From: Orbilia blumenaviensis
Lineage: Eukaryota; Ascomycota; Orbiliomycetes; Orbiliales; Orbiliaceae
Direction of reading: 5' to 3'
DNA: 64,000 bases
NCBI GenBank assembly: GCA_036872755.1
Contig: JAVHNS010000001.1
Coordinates: forward strand, 310,001-374,000
The notes under the pieces are model-generated. The model was not told the DNA's origin, ran no database searches, and worked only from the letters and a program-made list of their open reading frames with translations. Within the stretch, counting starts at the first letter, position 1; each line of letters opens with the position of its first letter. This document shows positions 8,800 through 20,087 of the stretch, in pieces. The translations under genes were made by a program, and so were the position numbers.

Positions 8800-11208
8800 C
8801 TAATTATATCTTACAATAACGAGTGTACCGCTAGGCCCACCGCCACTCCCTCCGAACCTATTAAGATCCGGCGTAGGTACCGGAGAGGCATTCAAAACAT
8901 ATGCTAGATAGTTCCCGCTATCACCAACCTTAATATGATGGATGCTGCCTTTTGGGAGAGGCTCCAATTCGGATTCCATCACGAGCTTCTCCGTTAGAGC
9001 CGGCAAAGTTTCCCCTTTCCCCCAAAACATACTCACGAAACCACTACGCCGTTTGCCAAACCGAACGGTTCGAGGATATGGCCGATCACACTTGAGTCTT
9101 GTGTCGCGGTTTAGTTTTAAAAGAGACCGCTCCTTTCTCCTTTGGAGCCTCGGCACACCGGTATCTTGATTTTCGATCTTCCACCTTCCTTTGCCCACTG
9201 GCCCGACGATTGCCCGGTACTCATCTCCTTCCACTGTTATCTCATTGTCGTTGATAGTTAGCCACCGTGGCCTCGTTTTATGGGTATCCCGCCTCGCGAA
9301 AAACATCTGTGGCATTTCCGTCGCAAGAACCCAATGCGATTCAAAGCATCGTAGGACTCCGGATAGGTTTGTCGTCAAAGCCGTTTGTAATCGCATGATT
9401 TTATTTGGGTATATCCCATCCTTATTCTCGAAATACGGGCTACCTTTGCACTCCAGCCCTGGGCTGGGGAGGTCCTCTATTGGATGACTAAATCCGGCTC
9501 TCCGATTCAGTAGCTTTGATGAGTATCTTTCCAATCCCTTTCTTGTAAGAGGTATTTCCCATGCCACTAAGAATTCTGGCCGTTGCCATGCCGGGACAGC
9601 CTTATAAGAATGTCCAAGAGGAACTTCATCCTCCTCTGCTTGTACAACATAGTTGTAACCCCGAACAATGGTGAACATTTCCTCGTCCCCTTCCCCTCCT
9701 CCGTAAAGCATACCAGGAAGAAAACTCTTCCAGATTCTGGGTATCGACGGAGCTATCAACCTCTGGCCACACCCAGACCTGGTTTCAGCACGAGTCCATA
9801 TACCTTCTCGCCATGATCCTACCCTTTTAATCTCTTCTTTGTCTAAATCCTCATCGCCGGGAATATATATCTTCATTTCATTTTCGCTTCTCCACCAGAA
9901 ACTCTTGATAGGGCTAAATCCACCGTATTGGCTAGCCCTTGAGATATCAAATGCGGTAGCACCTGCGCCTGTTATAATAAATACCAACTCCCCCACTTTG
10001 TCGGTTTGAACATGGGCATCTAAATTGTTCGCCAATAACATTCGATACTCGGCTTTGAATCCAGTTAAACCTAGCTTTGCGAGATCAATGGTGACTACTG
10101 TGGGAAGATATTCTGGTATCTTCCAGAAGAGTTGGGATCTTCGATCGTCTTTCTTCGATGCTACCATTGAACAGACAGTACTATCTATACCGTCCCTCGC
10201 ATATCGTAGGAATACAAATTGTTGAGTTGTCGGCACAATTCCTGTGATGTAATACGAATTTAGGACATACTCCGCGTAGGGGAACTTTGTTGGCGGGAGC
10301 GAGAATACTGCGATAGGGTGGCCGAATGTTTCGGGTTTTAGTGATATCACCATGCCTAAGCTTTTAGTTCGGGCGATGACAGGATACCACGTTGTTTCTG
10401 CTGTTACTGGCATAGGTGTATGTGCTGCAGCCAACAAAGCCATCCTATAACATGCGTTAACTTGGAGCATCACGGTCGTGAGAATAGCAGTTACTCACAC
10501 ATCATATGGCGCTGTGGCTTTATCATCCTGCGCCCAGGCAAACTCTACTAATAGCACTTCTCCACCAAAATCATTGTGTATATTGACGTCAAACTTTTTG
10601 AGGCCAATCCCTTTTTCACGAAATGACTCTGCTGTCCACCACCCTGTCGATATCCTCTCCTTGATACCTCCTATAACTGCGACTCCAGCACCACTTTTAT
10701 TATACTGGCCTAGCGGTTGGGTGGTAAACTCCCAGTCCTCAGTCAGTAATAAAACAGATGACCTCGAAGAGTCTGAAAGATCTATGAGGGCCAGGTCGCC
10801 TGCATTCGTCCGGTAAACAACTACCCCGTCTCTGTTTGCACTACCGTCACAACTTTGGTATGCATGGCTTGTAGTAAAATATGGTGCGTCAGAGTTTCCC
10901 ATACGCAGACCATCAACAACTGTTGCCCTTGTCGGCTTTTGTTTCCTTATTCGAGCTTGAGGAATAAAATAATTATCGAATTCAATTTTCGCCGTTTCAT
11001 GAGAAGCTGTAAAGATGCCGTGAAGAGATAGGTAATTTGAACATATCGCTGGTGAAGTAAAGAGATCATATGATGCATGTGAAAGCGTGCACAGCTTTTG
11101 AACATCAGAAGGTGAGAGGTAGACAAGGAGAAGAGCATGGATGTCGAGAGGGAGTGATAAAAGAGAAGGTCGGGTTTTGCTAGCTGTAGAACTGCTATCG
11201 GTAGACAT
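8800..11208 (-). CDS. F-box protein, 784 aa
   Basis: Two exons, 11208-10499 and 10444-8800, joined by a 54-nt intron (donor GTGAGT, acceptor TTATAG) that splits a Val codon and keeps the frame. The start is the first ATG (MSTDSSSTAS); the frame is open 12 codons further upstream but without ATG. Residues ~16-50 form an F-box (LLSLPLDIHALLLVYLSP followed by LCTLSHASYDLF), which in the family binds Skp1 and makes the protein a substrate adaptor of an SCF ubiquitin ligase. The remaining ~730 residues show no repeat I can name: no Leu-rich, WD or Kelch pattern. They are rich in Trp, Gly and aromatic strands, which suggests a beta-rich fold. Substrate unknown. Confidence 0.85.
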
Positions 11209-12203
11209 GGTCTCGAAATGTTTAATTACAGGTCCTGAAGCCACTTATGTTTTCTCCCTATCGTTTATTGTGGTTACTCAGCTGCTTTACTAAGCTAGGT
11301 CTTGATTTGAACGAAGTTGTTGTATCTTATGCGATGGGTTTGTGTTTCTGACAAAAGAGCGAAGGTGGAGCGAATTGTCAATGAGCGAAGCAAACTAAAG
11401 CTATTTGTATTCCCGAACAAAAAATACTGAAAAGACTTATGATTAACGAGTGATTGAGCTGGTGAACTGTAGAATAGAGACCGATTGATCTCGAAGCTCT
11501 TATATTATAGCAACTGCGTCATCGCGATGATGTGTTCCTGGCCCTCTACCCAAGGGTGTTGGCCGGCTTGTGGTGTTACTTTTCGCCCTCAGCCGTGGCG
11601 TACCCAAGGAGTGGATCGCAAGAAGGATCTGAATGCTATTTTTAGATATGGCCTGTATTTCCCACCATGACATGGGATTTACCGTGCGGGGGGGCAGGAA
11701 ATCATGCATTGTGCCTTGCGACTCGATCTTGAATCTTAGATATTAAAACCAGTGATTTAATTATATATTATAAGTACTAAATATATCGGAATTCAACAAG
11801 CAGGGCACAAGATTGAGTGACTCCTCGGCTCGGCGCCTTATACATAATACAACGCAGATTAATTCTGTCGGCTGGCATATGACCGGTCCGCGGCCGGGAA
11901 TATGGACCTTCAGTGCCACAATTTCACTTTGTTTGTCAAGATATGTTTTTTTTTTTTTTTTTCCTTACAATTTTATAGCTTTGTCCCTTCTTCTTTAGTG
12001 GTTCTGTAAAGCTTCCCTCCAGGTAACATGTGTGGACTTAGACTGCAGCCGGTCGTGGAGTTAACTGATGGTGGACCCGACGGTTGAAAGCGCTATGAAT
12101 TCCGCTTGATGACCAACATACATACAAGTGCAAGTAGGCCGCGCCACTCTAATATAGTCTACACGAGATAGGAGATTTCTTAAAGCATGGCCGTCTCTAC
12201 GAC
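11209..12203. other. Intergenic with a 17-nt T run
   Basis: Upstream region of the F-box gene and downstream flank of the next minus-strand gene. It includes a homopolymer T run at about 11946-11962. No convincing gene. Confidence 0.5.
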
Positions 12204-13322
12204 TTAGCTAGGCACTACGATTAATTTCCCACGAAGCACTGCCCAAGCACACGAGCCCGGTAACTGTATAGCTCCGAGTTCTTCTTCCTGTTCATTATTG
12301 AATTCATGACCCTCATTGCATTCCCGTAGAGCTTTTGCGGTGATATCCTTCAATCTCTTCGCTTCTGGGTGTGCGAATTCGAGTTTGAAGCCTCCTGGTA
12401 GGCGAGTCAATGGCCAAACAATATATACTAATTCTTTCAAAACACTCGCAACCGAGCCCAAAGCATCCTCACGGCCCTTAACTAGTGTTTTAGAAAGAAT
12501 ATCCGGGTACCTTGCAGGGTCTAGGAGGCCTGGACGCATATGAATTTCCAGTTGCGGAGTATCCCCATGAGAAAAAATGCCTCTGAGTCTCCCTTGCACG
12601 AACGGTATTAGTACCGACATGACGGACATCCGCCACCCGCAACTCTCCTCTGTAGGCGAGATATGTGGATCGTTAATCCCATCATTCGGCATGGGATCGT
12701 ACGAGTCCGATATAAGTCGCATGTCATAGATGGCTAATTTGATGCTGCGAATAAGATGTCGGTACTGGGGTGAGGGGATTTGCGGGATCCGCCCCCCTGC
12801 AATTCTCGTGACAGGGGGTAGGGACTTGGGGTGTATGTCTGTATAGAAACAAGCACTGCGAGCATGGCAGATTTATAGATGGTGAGCAAAGGATATATTT
12901 ACACCAAATGGTATAGACTGGCCCAAGGAAATAGCCTAGTACTATAGTCCCATACGTTATAAAGGGACCGCCTACCCTTTCCCAATAATGTAATAGTATT
13001 GTGCATCCTCCCAAAGGGTTTGGTAACGAACTGTAAAGTGGTCGCTCCAGCCTATGCTGGCGCTTTCACCAACGCCTAGGTCACATCCAGTTATGCGAAT
13101 TTTGATAGGGAAGGTGTTTTGCGAGTACAGAACACTGGATGCTTCATCATGGATCTGCCTATTTACTCTGAGTACTGATAAATCGAGAGAAAGAGCTCCT
13201 AACTTGGCCAAATAGTCGGCCCCATTAGTTGGATTTGACACGGGGCTTATGTGGAACAAAGTAAGATATTCGTAAATCTGGTTACGGATCTCGAGAGGGA
13301 TGTTAAGAAATGGACTGGTCAT
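12204..13322 (-). CDS. 2EXR/F-box-like fungal protein
   Basis: Two exons, 13322-12976 and 12744-12204, with a 231-nt intron (donor GTAGGC, acceptor TTCGCAG) give 295 aa in one frame. The N-terminus starts MTSPFLNIPLEIRNQIYEYL and is followed by LDLSVLRVNRQIHDEASSVL and QNTFPIKI. This is the classic 'LP.EIR..IY..L ... L..NRQI..EA..VLY..N.F' signature of the large fungal family annotated as 2EXR or F-box-like. The C-terminal half (exon 2) is not recognisable. Members are abundant and mostly uncharacterised, so I assign no molecular role. The intron is long for this window and the donor is not ideal, but it is the only join I found that passes the stop and preserves phase. Confidence 0.7.
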
Positions 13323-14989
13323 CTTGCGGGCAGGCTGAGTACGCAATAACCTGAAGCGATTTCGGGGTTAAGTTGATACTGAATCGTTGGTGCGCTATTA
13401 AATGCTGCCTGATATGTTGTAACTAGAACTTGGTCTGGCTTGGCGGACTCAGCCAAGTACACGGCCTACTAATAAGTATTTCAAGCTCCCTCAACCGTTC
13501 GGTTCGAGCGGAGTGGCTGAGTACAGCGTCGATATATGCTCAATATATTCCTTGCAATATTACCTACAGACTTGATTAGGTACATATATTTGGTCTCGGG
13601 CGGTCTCGTTTTCGGGAGTAAATTCTTACGTTTAATATTAAAATTATATAGTTATGCTGCGTAGAAATATTGATTAGAATGAACCGTACAGTAAAGTACC
13701 CTTGAGGTTTAAACACTTTCCGGGAATAATAGTATCACTTGGTAGCTGAACTCATTATAATAAGAAAATCTGAAAGCTCTTTCAAGATTATTGATACGGC
13801 CTCTATTGATCTAGATTGATATTATGATGGAGCGTAGGTAAAGGATTCCAATGGCTGAATATTAACTTTGGCTTGCAATTAGGCCAGATACCAATTAGCT
13901 AGCGTTCAAATCCTTACTCTCCCCCTAGATATACCCTGAATTTGGGCTATTTTGGAAATTTCTTTCTTCTTTTTTTGATAGGCAGTTTGTCCCAGCTATC
14001 TATTAAGTCACTAAATGGTTATAACGTTAGTAAATACGGTGTTCGAAGTAAGCTCTATAGATCTAATGATACAATTATGAACATACGCGCCGTTAAGTAA
14101 TATCAGACACAATATATTAATACAGAATGCTGAAGTTGAAGTCCTCTACTTAAAATGCATTGGGATACCCCGGCTATAGTATCTAGCTGGAGGAGATACA
14201 TACCGTTATCTATTGATCTATTATCTATCCTAGCCCTCGTGGAGCCCCTAACCTTCCCACAAATTCAAAATACATTAAATTTTTGTTACTCAATATATGT
14301 ATACTTGAACAAGTTTCTAAGATTCTAAGATCATAGCTCGCCCTATAGTCTCTACATTTTACAAATAGTAAGACTCCTATCTGTTATTTTTCTTGTTGGT
14401 TATGCTTTTCACGCGCTTGAGTACTCTGACTTGACTTTCTGAACTGGCCATCTTTTATCACCAATCCAAACTACGAGACGAATGATCTTGAAATTTGTGT
14501 TCCGTTGTTGGATTATTTAGTGTCTGAACTTCGGCTCTGACTCCTTCTTTGTGGGGACCACCCCGGCCTAGCCCACTAAAAAACTAAGACAGCTGGGTGA
14601 GTTCACCTGTATGCCTGCATAGGAGCAGGGATAGACTTGTCAAGACCTGCGAGATGGAAAAACTTCTTGCACTGCATGAAGGCTCCCGAACACTTTCAGA
14701 AAAGAAAAGGTTGATGTTATTAATTGCAATTGCGAATATCATACGGTGAGAATAAAGAACAAGTCCGATTAACGCCATCTGTGAATGCTAAGAATAGTTC
14801 ATGGGCTTTCGGTTACAAAATTGAGAGAGAGAAAACATGGGGGAACGAGAGACGTGAAGGTAAAGTGAATATGCACAGTGAAGAGCCCGGTTGACTACCA
14901 TTTAGTCTAAATGCAATGCTAAACCACCATCACATCCAATCATAACCGTCGTAACACGTTAAACTTTGCTGCTTTCTCCGCAGAGCACT
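13323..14989. other. AT-rich gene-free stretch
   Basis: About 1.7 kb of A/T-rich sequence with many TATA/ATAT words and no long open frame. It could be a degraded, possibly RIP-mutated repeat, or a simple spacer. A short segment at 13505-13535 resembles a tRNA A-box but the B-box is misplaced. Confidence 0.45.
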
Positions 14990-16621
14990 TTAGTACACTG
15001 CTCCCCGGTCCCCTTTCAATAGTGCTTCCAAGCTCCTCTTTCCTGGTGGCACCTTTCCAAATTCTGCTTCCTCGATAATCCTTTCCCTTCCGTCAGGACC
15101 CGTAGTAAGCCAATACCATCCACCACTCTCTTTCTTCTTCAGCTCCATTCCCATAAGAGCACCACATCTCTTTCGGTATTCTTCATCGTTTATATACCTC
15201 TCTCTGACACTTGAGTGCATAAACTCTCTCGTAAGTCCTGGAACTGGATATCTCCCTGGTGTTCTGTCCTTTGCAGGCAAAAACTGCCACCATCCACTCC
15301 TGCTATCGTAAATGGTACCCATACCCCAGCCTCTCTTGCGCTTGAAGCTCTGTGGTGTAAGGGAAGAGGTTTCATCGCCATCCAGAACATTTCCGTATTC
15401 ATCGTAGATCATTATTGGCTTCTCCGTGTTAGCACAGATAGGCTCGAGATAAGACCAGTCAAACCTTAGCCATGGTGAGGTTTTGTCAATCATCCATGCT
15501 AGTGAGATGTCTGCCAGTTCGTGATCTGAATATCCGCCGCCAACTGAGGAATGCACACCAGGCATCCAGACTTGCTGGAGGTTGATGTCGATATCTGGGG
15601 TTCTACGGTCTGGGAGCGTGTTGGTACGCGGGAGCTTCATTTTGCAGCCAGTTTCGCCAAGTTTTGGTGGATCCAGGAACCATAGCGTGGGTGAAAAGTT
15701 AGATCGTCGTTCATCGAGGGCGAGCACCTGGAAGGCATTCTCTACTGCTGGTGACAGCTTGGTATCATAGAAGCCAAAGGACTCATTAAGACCTAGTTGC
15801 CTTGTGATCCAAGAATCTGGAAAGCCGACAGAGCCAACGGTATCAAATACACCGACGACCTTAATGATGATGTTGCGCTGGGTTTCCCAAGGGATACCGT
15901 CCACATTAGCGGCAATCCTACGCTTGGTAAATGCAGCAAAGGATTCCGGGCCTTTCTTGTATTCCTGATAGATGAGAGCGAAGTCATCCATGCCCCGTTT
16001 GGTGAGCAGGCCGATTTCTGAGACGAACGCTGCGAGAGCACGGACAGTGTATGCACCCCGGGAGAAACCAAAAAGATAGATTTCATCAGCAGGTTGTTCT
16101 TCGTAAGAATCCTGGTAGTTTGCAGCTAGGAAAGCATAGGCTTCACGGACTGCGCTGTCGAGCCCGAACCCAATGCTACCAGCGGCAAGCCATTGAAGCC
16201 TCGTGAGCTCTCCAGATCCAAGACCAGATTGGTAGAATACTATTTGTTGGATTTCGATTCCAGGAGTTGTATACCTGTCCACGCAATCCAAAGAACGGGC
16301 GAAGCGTGTGACGTTAGACGGGATCGAAGGGGGACCCTGGTCAGAGGATTTCCATGTTCCGTCGCAACAGCAGATCAGACGTTTGATAGTCTTATCTGGA
16401 TGGGGAACGGATCGAGGATTAGGGGTTCGAGGGTCTTGAGCGAGTGGGTAGTGGCCAGTTGGCGGCCATGTTGTATGGTGCGAGGGCCGACGGATATCAG
16501 GAGAAACTTCGGGGCTACCTTCATGGGCTGTCCTAACATCTGGCCAGGTAGTTGATGGTGCAGGTCCCCGTAGAAGGGGCGTCGACTCCGTCGTGATAAG
16601 CGGAGGCCGACGGTTAGACAT
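14990..16621 (-). CDS. DUF2235 alpha/beta hydrolase
   Basis: Intact single-exon frame of 543 aa. After a ~75-residue Pro/Thr-rich disordered N-terminus, KRLICCCDGTW (residues 80-90) opens the DUF2235 domain, the family that also contains the bacterial Tle1-type phospholipase effectors. The nucleophile elbow is GFSRG with Ser187, the acid is probably Asp260 (VVGVFDTVGS), and the catalytic His is His357 (WMPGVHSSVGGGY), so the putative triad is complete. No signal peptide or membrane segment is visible, so a cytosolic or peripheral lipase/esterase activity is the likely role; the natural substrate of fungal members is not known to me. A TATA-like element lies 43-51 nt upstream of the ATG. The opposite-strand frames are shadows. 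Confidence 0.95.
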   Translation of the reverse strand: MSNRRPPLITTESTPLLRGPAPSTTWPDVRTAHEGSPEVSPDIRRPSHHTTWPPTGHYPLAQDPRTPNPRSVPHPDKTIKRLICCCDGTWKSSDQGPPSIPSNVTRFARSLDCVDRYTTPGIEIQQIVFYQSGLGSGELTRLQWLAAGSIGFGLDSAVREAYAFLAANYQDSYEEQPADEIYLFGFSRGAYTVRALAAFVSEIGLLTKRGMDDFALIYQEYKKGPESFAAFTKRRIAANVDGIPWETQRNIIIKVVGVFDTVGSVGFPDSWITRQLGLNESFGFYDTKLSPAVENAFQVLALDERRSNFSPTLWFLDPPKLGETGCKMKLPRTNTLPDRRTPDIDINLQQVWMPGVHSSVGGGYSDHELADISLAWMIDKTSPWLRFDWSYLEPICANTEKPIMIYDEYGNVLDGDETSSLTPQSFKRKRGWGMGTIYDSRSGWWQFLPAKDRTPGRYPVPGLTREFMHSSVRERYINDEEYRKRCGALMGMELKKKESGGWYWLTTGPDGRERIIEEAEFGKVPPGKRSLEALLKGDRGAVY

Positions 16622-16663
16622 GATTGGCTCTTTGATCTAAGTTTGGTATCGGATGAGAAAGGC

Positions 16664-16672
16664 TTTTATATA
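16664..16672 (-). promoter_or_regulatory. TATA-like element of the DUF2235 gene
   Basis: TATATAAAA on the minus strand, ending 43 nt before the ATG. That is close for a TATA box, so the 5' leader would be very short. Confidence 0.4.
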
Positions 16673-16778
16673 GATGTGGGCTTGAGGTCGCCCGTCGAAA
16701 TGATTTTGCAATTTTTTTTATGAGGCTGACTCGACGGCTGTGCGGTTATGCAATTTGTGTTGCGGCGACGTTGAAGCC

Positions 16779-16806
16779 GTTCAGGTTCTGTTCAGGTTCT
16801 GTTCAG
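16779..16806. repeat. 11-bp tandem repeat, 2.5 copies
   Basis: GTTCAGGTTCT occurs twice head-to-tail and is followed by GTTCAG, about 160-185 nt upstream of the DUF2235 start codon. Too short to be a mobile element; it may be a promoter element or slippage product. Confidence 0.8.
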
Positions 16807-19800
16807 TGCGGTTGAAGGCGACGAAGCAACGTTATAACTTGCAACTTCTCTGGTCGGCCTTAAATTCTAGGTTTGCGAATGATCTTTTTATTGGGTAATC
16901 TATTCTCTATCCGACCAACCGAAAACTTTTGATGCGGGGATACCAGCCCCCTTTTATATAGACCACCTATACATACAGTCGAAGCTGACGTCTAGCAGGA
17001 CCCAGCGCCGGAGTCCGGCAACCACTTGAAACGCAAGCTGATCCGCCCAAAATGCAAGGCCTCGCTGGCGCAGCTAAATCCAGTTCGTCCCACAAAGGTA
17101 GCTCGAGGATACCCTAGGATCTAGGCAGCTTGGCTAGTGACTGTGCCGCTTTTCGTGCGATTGACGCTGCTCATTTTGGGCCAGGGCAAACCAATCGCCG
17201 TATTGTGCGTGCGAGAACGTCTATTTTGATGCGATTCAAATGGTCAATATTACATCAAATGGTCAGACTGGTTCGCTTGGATGGGTTCGTTATGACTGAT
17301 GCAGGCTCAGTGAAGGCCTATCGCTATCGCGATTACGAAGGGGCGGCCCTGTGTGGTTGCACAGGAAGTGTGTGGTAGTAATTAGGCCGTGCCAGCGGCT
17401 GGTCCATGGGTAGCGCCCGTCCAGGAGCCTCAGATATGAGACCCTTCTTTCCAAATAGACTCGGCGGACACAGCCCTGCTAGGTATATACTTGGAGAAGC
17501 ATGGCTTAGAAGTACTGATGTCGTCGTTACTCGATCCGGTAAATTGCATAGCCATCCTTTCGAAATGATCGTGCGGGGAAAACGTAGGGGATGATCCGTA
17601 TTAGTCAGTAGGAATTGCCTCCGTCGACGGATTTTTTACTCAGAGGTGCAGGGTCGGTGTAATTTCGAAGTTTCTGTGTGTTTGTCGAGGCCGCTGCATG
17701 TCTCGGATTTGCTAGCCGTAGATGGTCAGGTGCGGTTGGTTCCTGTCCATGCAACTGAACTATTTTCTCACCTAAGCGTCTAAAACTTTTTATTAGTCGA
17801 GATTCATACATCAGATGAATCACGGGCGCAAACGTCATGATCGATCTCTTCTCTTTTCTCTTCCAATGGCTCGAAAACGTGGGGTACAGCGGACTTGTGT
17901 ACCTGAGAGTTTCGAATGGAAAAAGAATACAAGCAGCGAAACCTGCACCTGCTCACCTAAGGATCTAAATCTATGGCAAGACTCACATCGTCGAGCTACC
18001 ATAGCTAGAAATTTTAATTTTAATTTTTTTTTTTCGGAACTCGAGCAATAACTTCCTTACAATAAAAGCCTAACTTTAGGACTACCCCAAACTTAAGCCA
18101 ATTAAGTCGGGTTTGACATGCGCATTTTGACAATTCCCCTCCAATTAACCATTTTTGGCCGTATACTGGAAAAGTCTACGTAACATTAACGGCGTTCCCG
18201 TGCAGACACCTCGGTTAGCCCCGGTTAGTGTCACTTCTAACCAGCAACACTCCAGCTAGCGGTGTAGCTAAGGCTCAGGCGCCATAGGGGTCATCGAGGC
18301 ACCACACCAGTTAAACTACGTACACTCACCCAGTTGATATAAGGATTTATTGCTAGCTATATCAACTTAAATTTGATTCGGTCGGACTGGGACTATGACG
18401 CAACTTTATCTAACTGGAGCTGTACACGCGTATACTTTTCGCGGTGTATATACTATACGTATACCCTCGAAATTGCAAAATGCCACATGCGTGGGAGCGC
18501 TGGTCCAAACAGCTGAAACTCCGCACAGAGTAATAGCAATTTGTGCTAAAGACAAAGAGCGAAAATTTTTAACTTGTATCCGGGTAAAAGATTATGCCTG
18601 GAAAAGGCACCCCAGCTGATTAGCTTAGTAATACATTATCTTGCCTGAAAATATCTGATGGAACCGTGTAGGCATGTAAGCAAATACTTAATATTTGTTC
18701 AGCAGATCTCGATATATATGACCAGGTCCTATTATCGTCGGAACTAGTGGAACCTAGCTACGGTACTGAGGACGCTAACTTGCGTGTTGCATTTTCTTAC
18801 GCATTCTTCTAAGGATAATGTGTCAAATGATCAAGTGTGACGAGTACCAGCGAGTGTTTTTCTCCAGTCGTGTACGTGTATTATATCTTAATTGGTAACT
18901 GATAGAAATATTCCGAACGGGCACAGAGGTGTAGGTGGTCATGTGAAACAGGCGGTGTTACAAGTACTTAAGTACGTTGGGTCAATCATGTATCGTGAGG
19001 GTTCATATAAAATAGTGTCGTATACGTATATACTCTCTATATAGGCTGGGCAACTAACTATAGGTTTATCTCCGACCGCCTAATCTGGCTTTTGCGGGAT
19101 CGAGTTTGAAGATTGTATATTCATGTAAGTAGTTGAATATACCTGCCCTACTGCTTTGGGACGAATATACAACAATATTACCCTAGATTCGGCGTAGAAT
19201 ACCTAAAATCGATATATAATGTCATAGTTCGATTCAGAACAGGCTCGATTCGAGTATTCGTAGGGCGACTTATAGCTTCTAGCTCCTAAGTCACATTGCG
19301 CTGTGTAACGTATAAAGTAGCAGGGAGCAGCCCTGCTAAAGAACCCACGCTCCGCGGTCCGCAGATCTGTGGATCTTGCTCGCCGAAATGTTACATTTTT
19401 AGTGGATCTGGGTAGCATCCTCGCCATTTGGAACAACGAGCTTCACCACCACCACATGGACAACAACCACCATAACAACACAGACAAAATGTGTTGGATT
19501 TTGGTCCGGCGCCCGTCGGCCGAGACCTTAAATTCGGTTCCACGCTTCTCGGCCGTGGAATATCAAAGGTCGTGGCTTGAAATTTGATGCGATGTAGTGA
19601 TACCCTTACCTTGGAAGGATTTAAAGGAGTAAATACCACCATATAACGAGCTTCACTGATTGAAACTGATGAAAATTTGTGATTCCAAAGGCAAAGGCCA
19701 CCCCACTCACACTTCCATTAATTGTATTGCATGCGCCCCGGCCGAGAATTGAAAACACATTAGTGCCTTACATGTACGGCAATTAATCCGGTGTAGTGCT

Positions 19801-20087
19801 GACCGACGCCCTGCATGCATGCATGTATTTTCAAGCCTGGCATTGCAATTTGGTGCCACCACGAACAATAACTCGGAGTACCGCGAGCGCTGAACTCGAC
19901 GACTATATTCTTTACCGATCCAAGCACAACTATCGTACGCTCTGATAACCTCCACCCTCCTTTATCATCACATCCTCCAGACCCGTCATCTCCAGGTGTT
20001 TCTTCATATCACAGATAACCCAGACCTTGAGTATAAGTGGGTGTCAGTCGGCATAATTAAGTCTGACAGCTCCACAATATCTTCACA
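16807..20087. other. Gene-free stretch, about 3.3 kb
   Basis: Divergent intergenic region between the DUF2235 gene and the acyltransferase gene. Short frames occur, but none has a domain signature, codon coherence or splice support. Includes a TGCATGCATGCATG run near 19813 and a CCACCA/AACAAC-rich patch near 19445-19480. I see no terminal inverted repeats of a transposon. Confidence 0.45.

Noticed and set aside
13505..13535. tRNA-like A-box (TGGCTGAGT) with a nearby GGTTCGAG
   Set aside because: The B-box-like element precedes the A-box and no cloverleaf can be formed.
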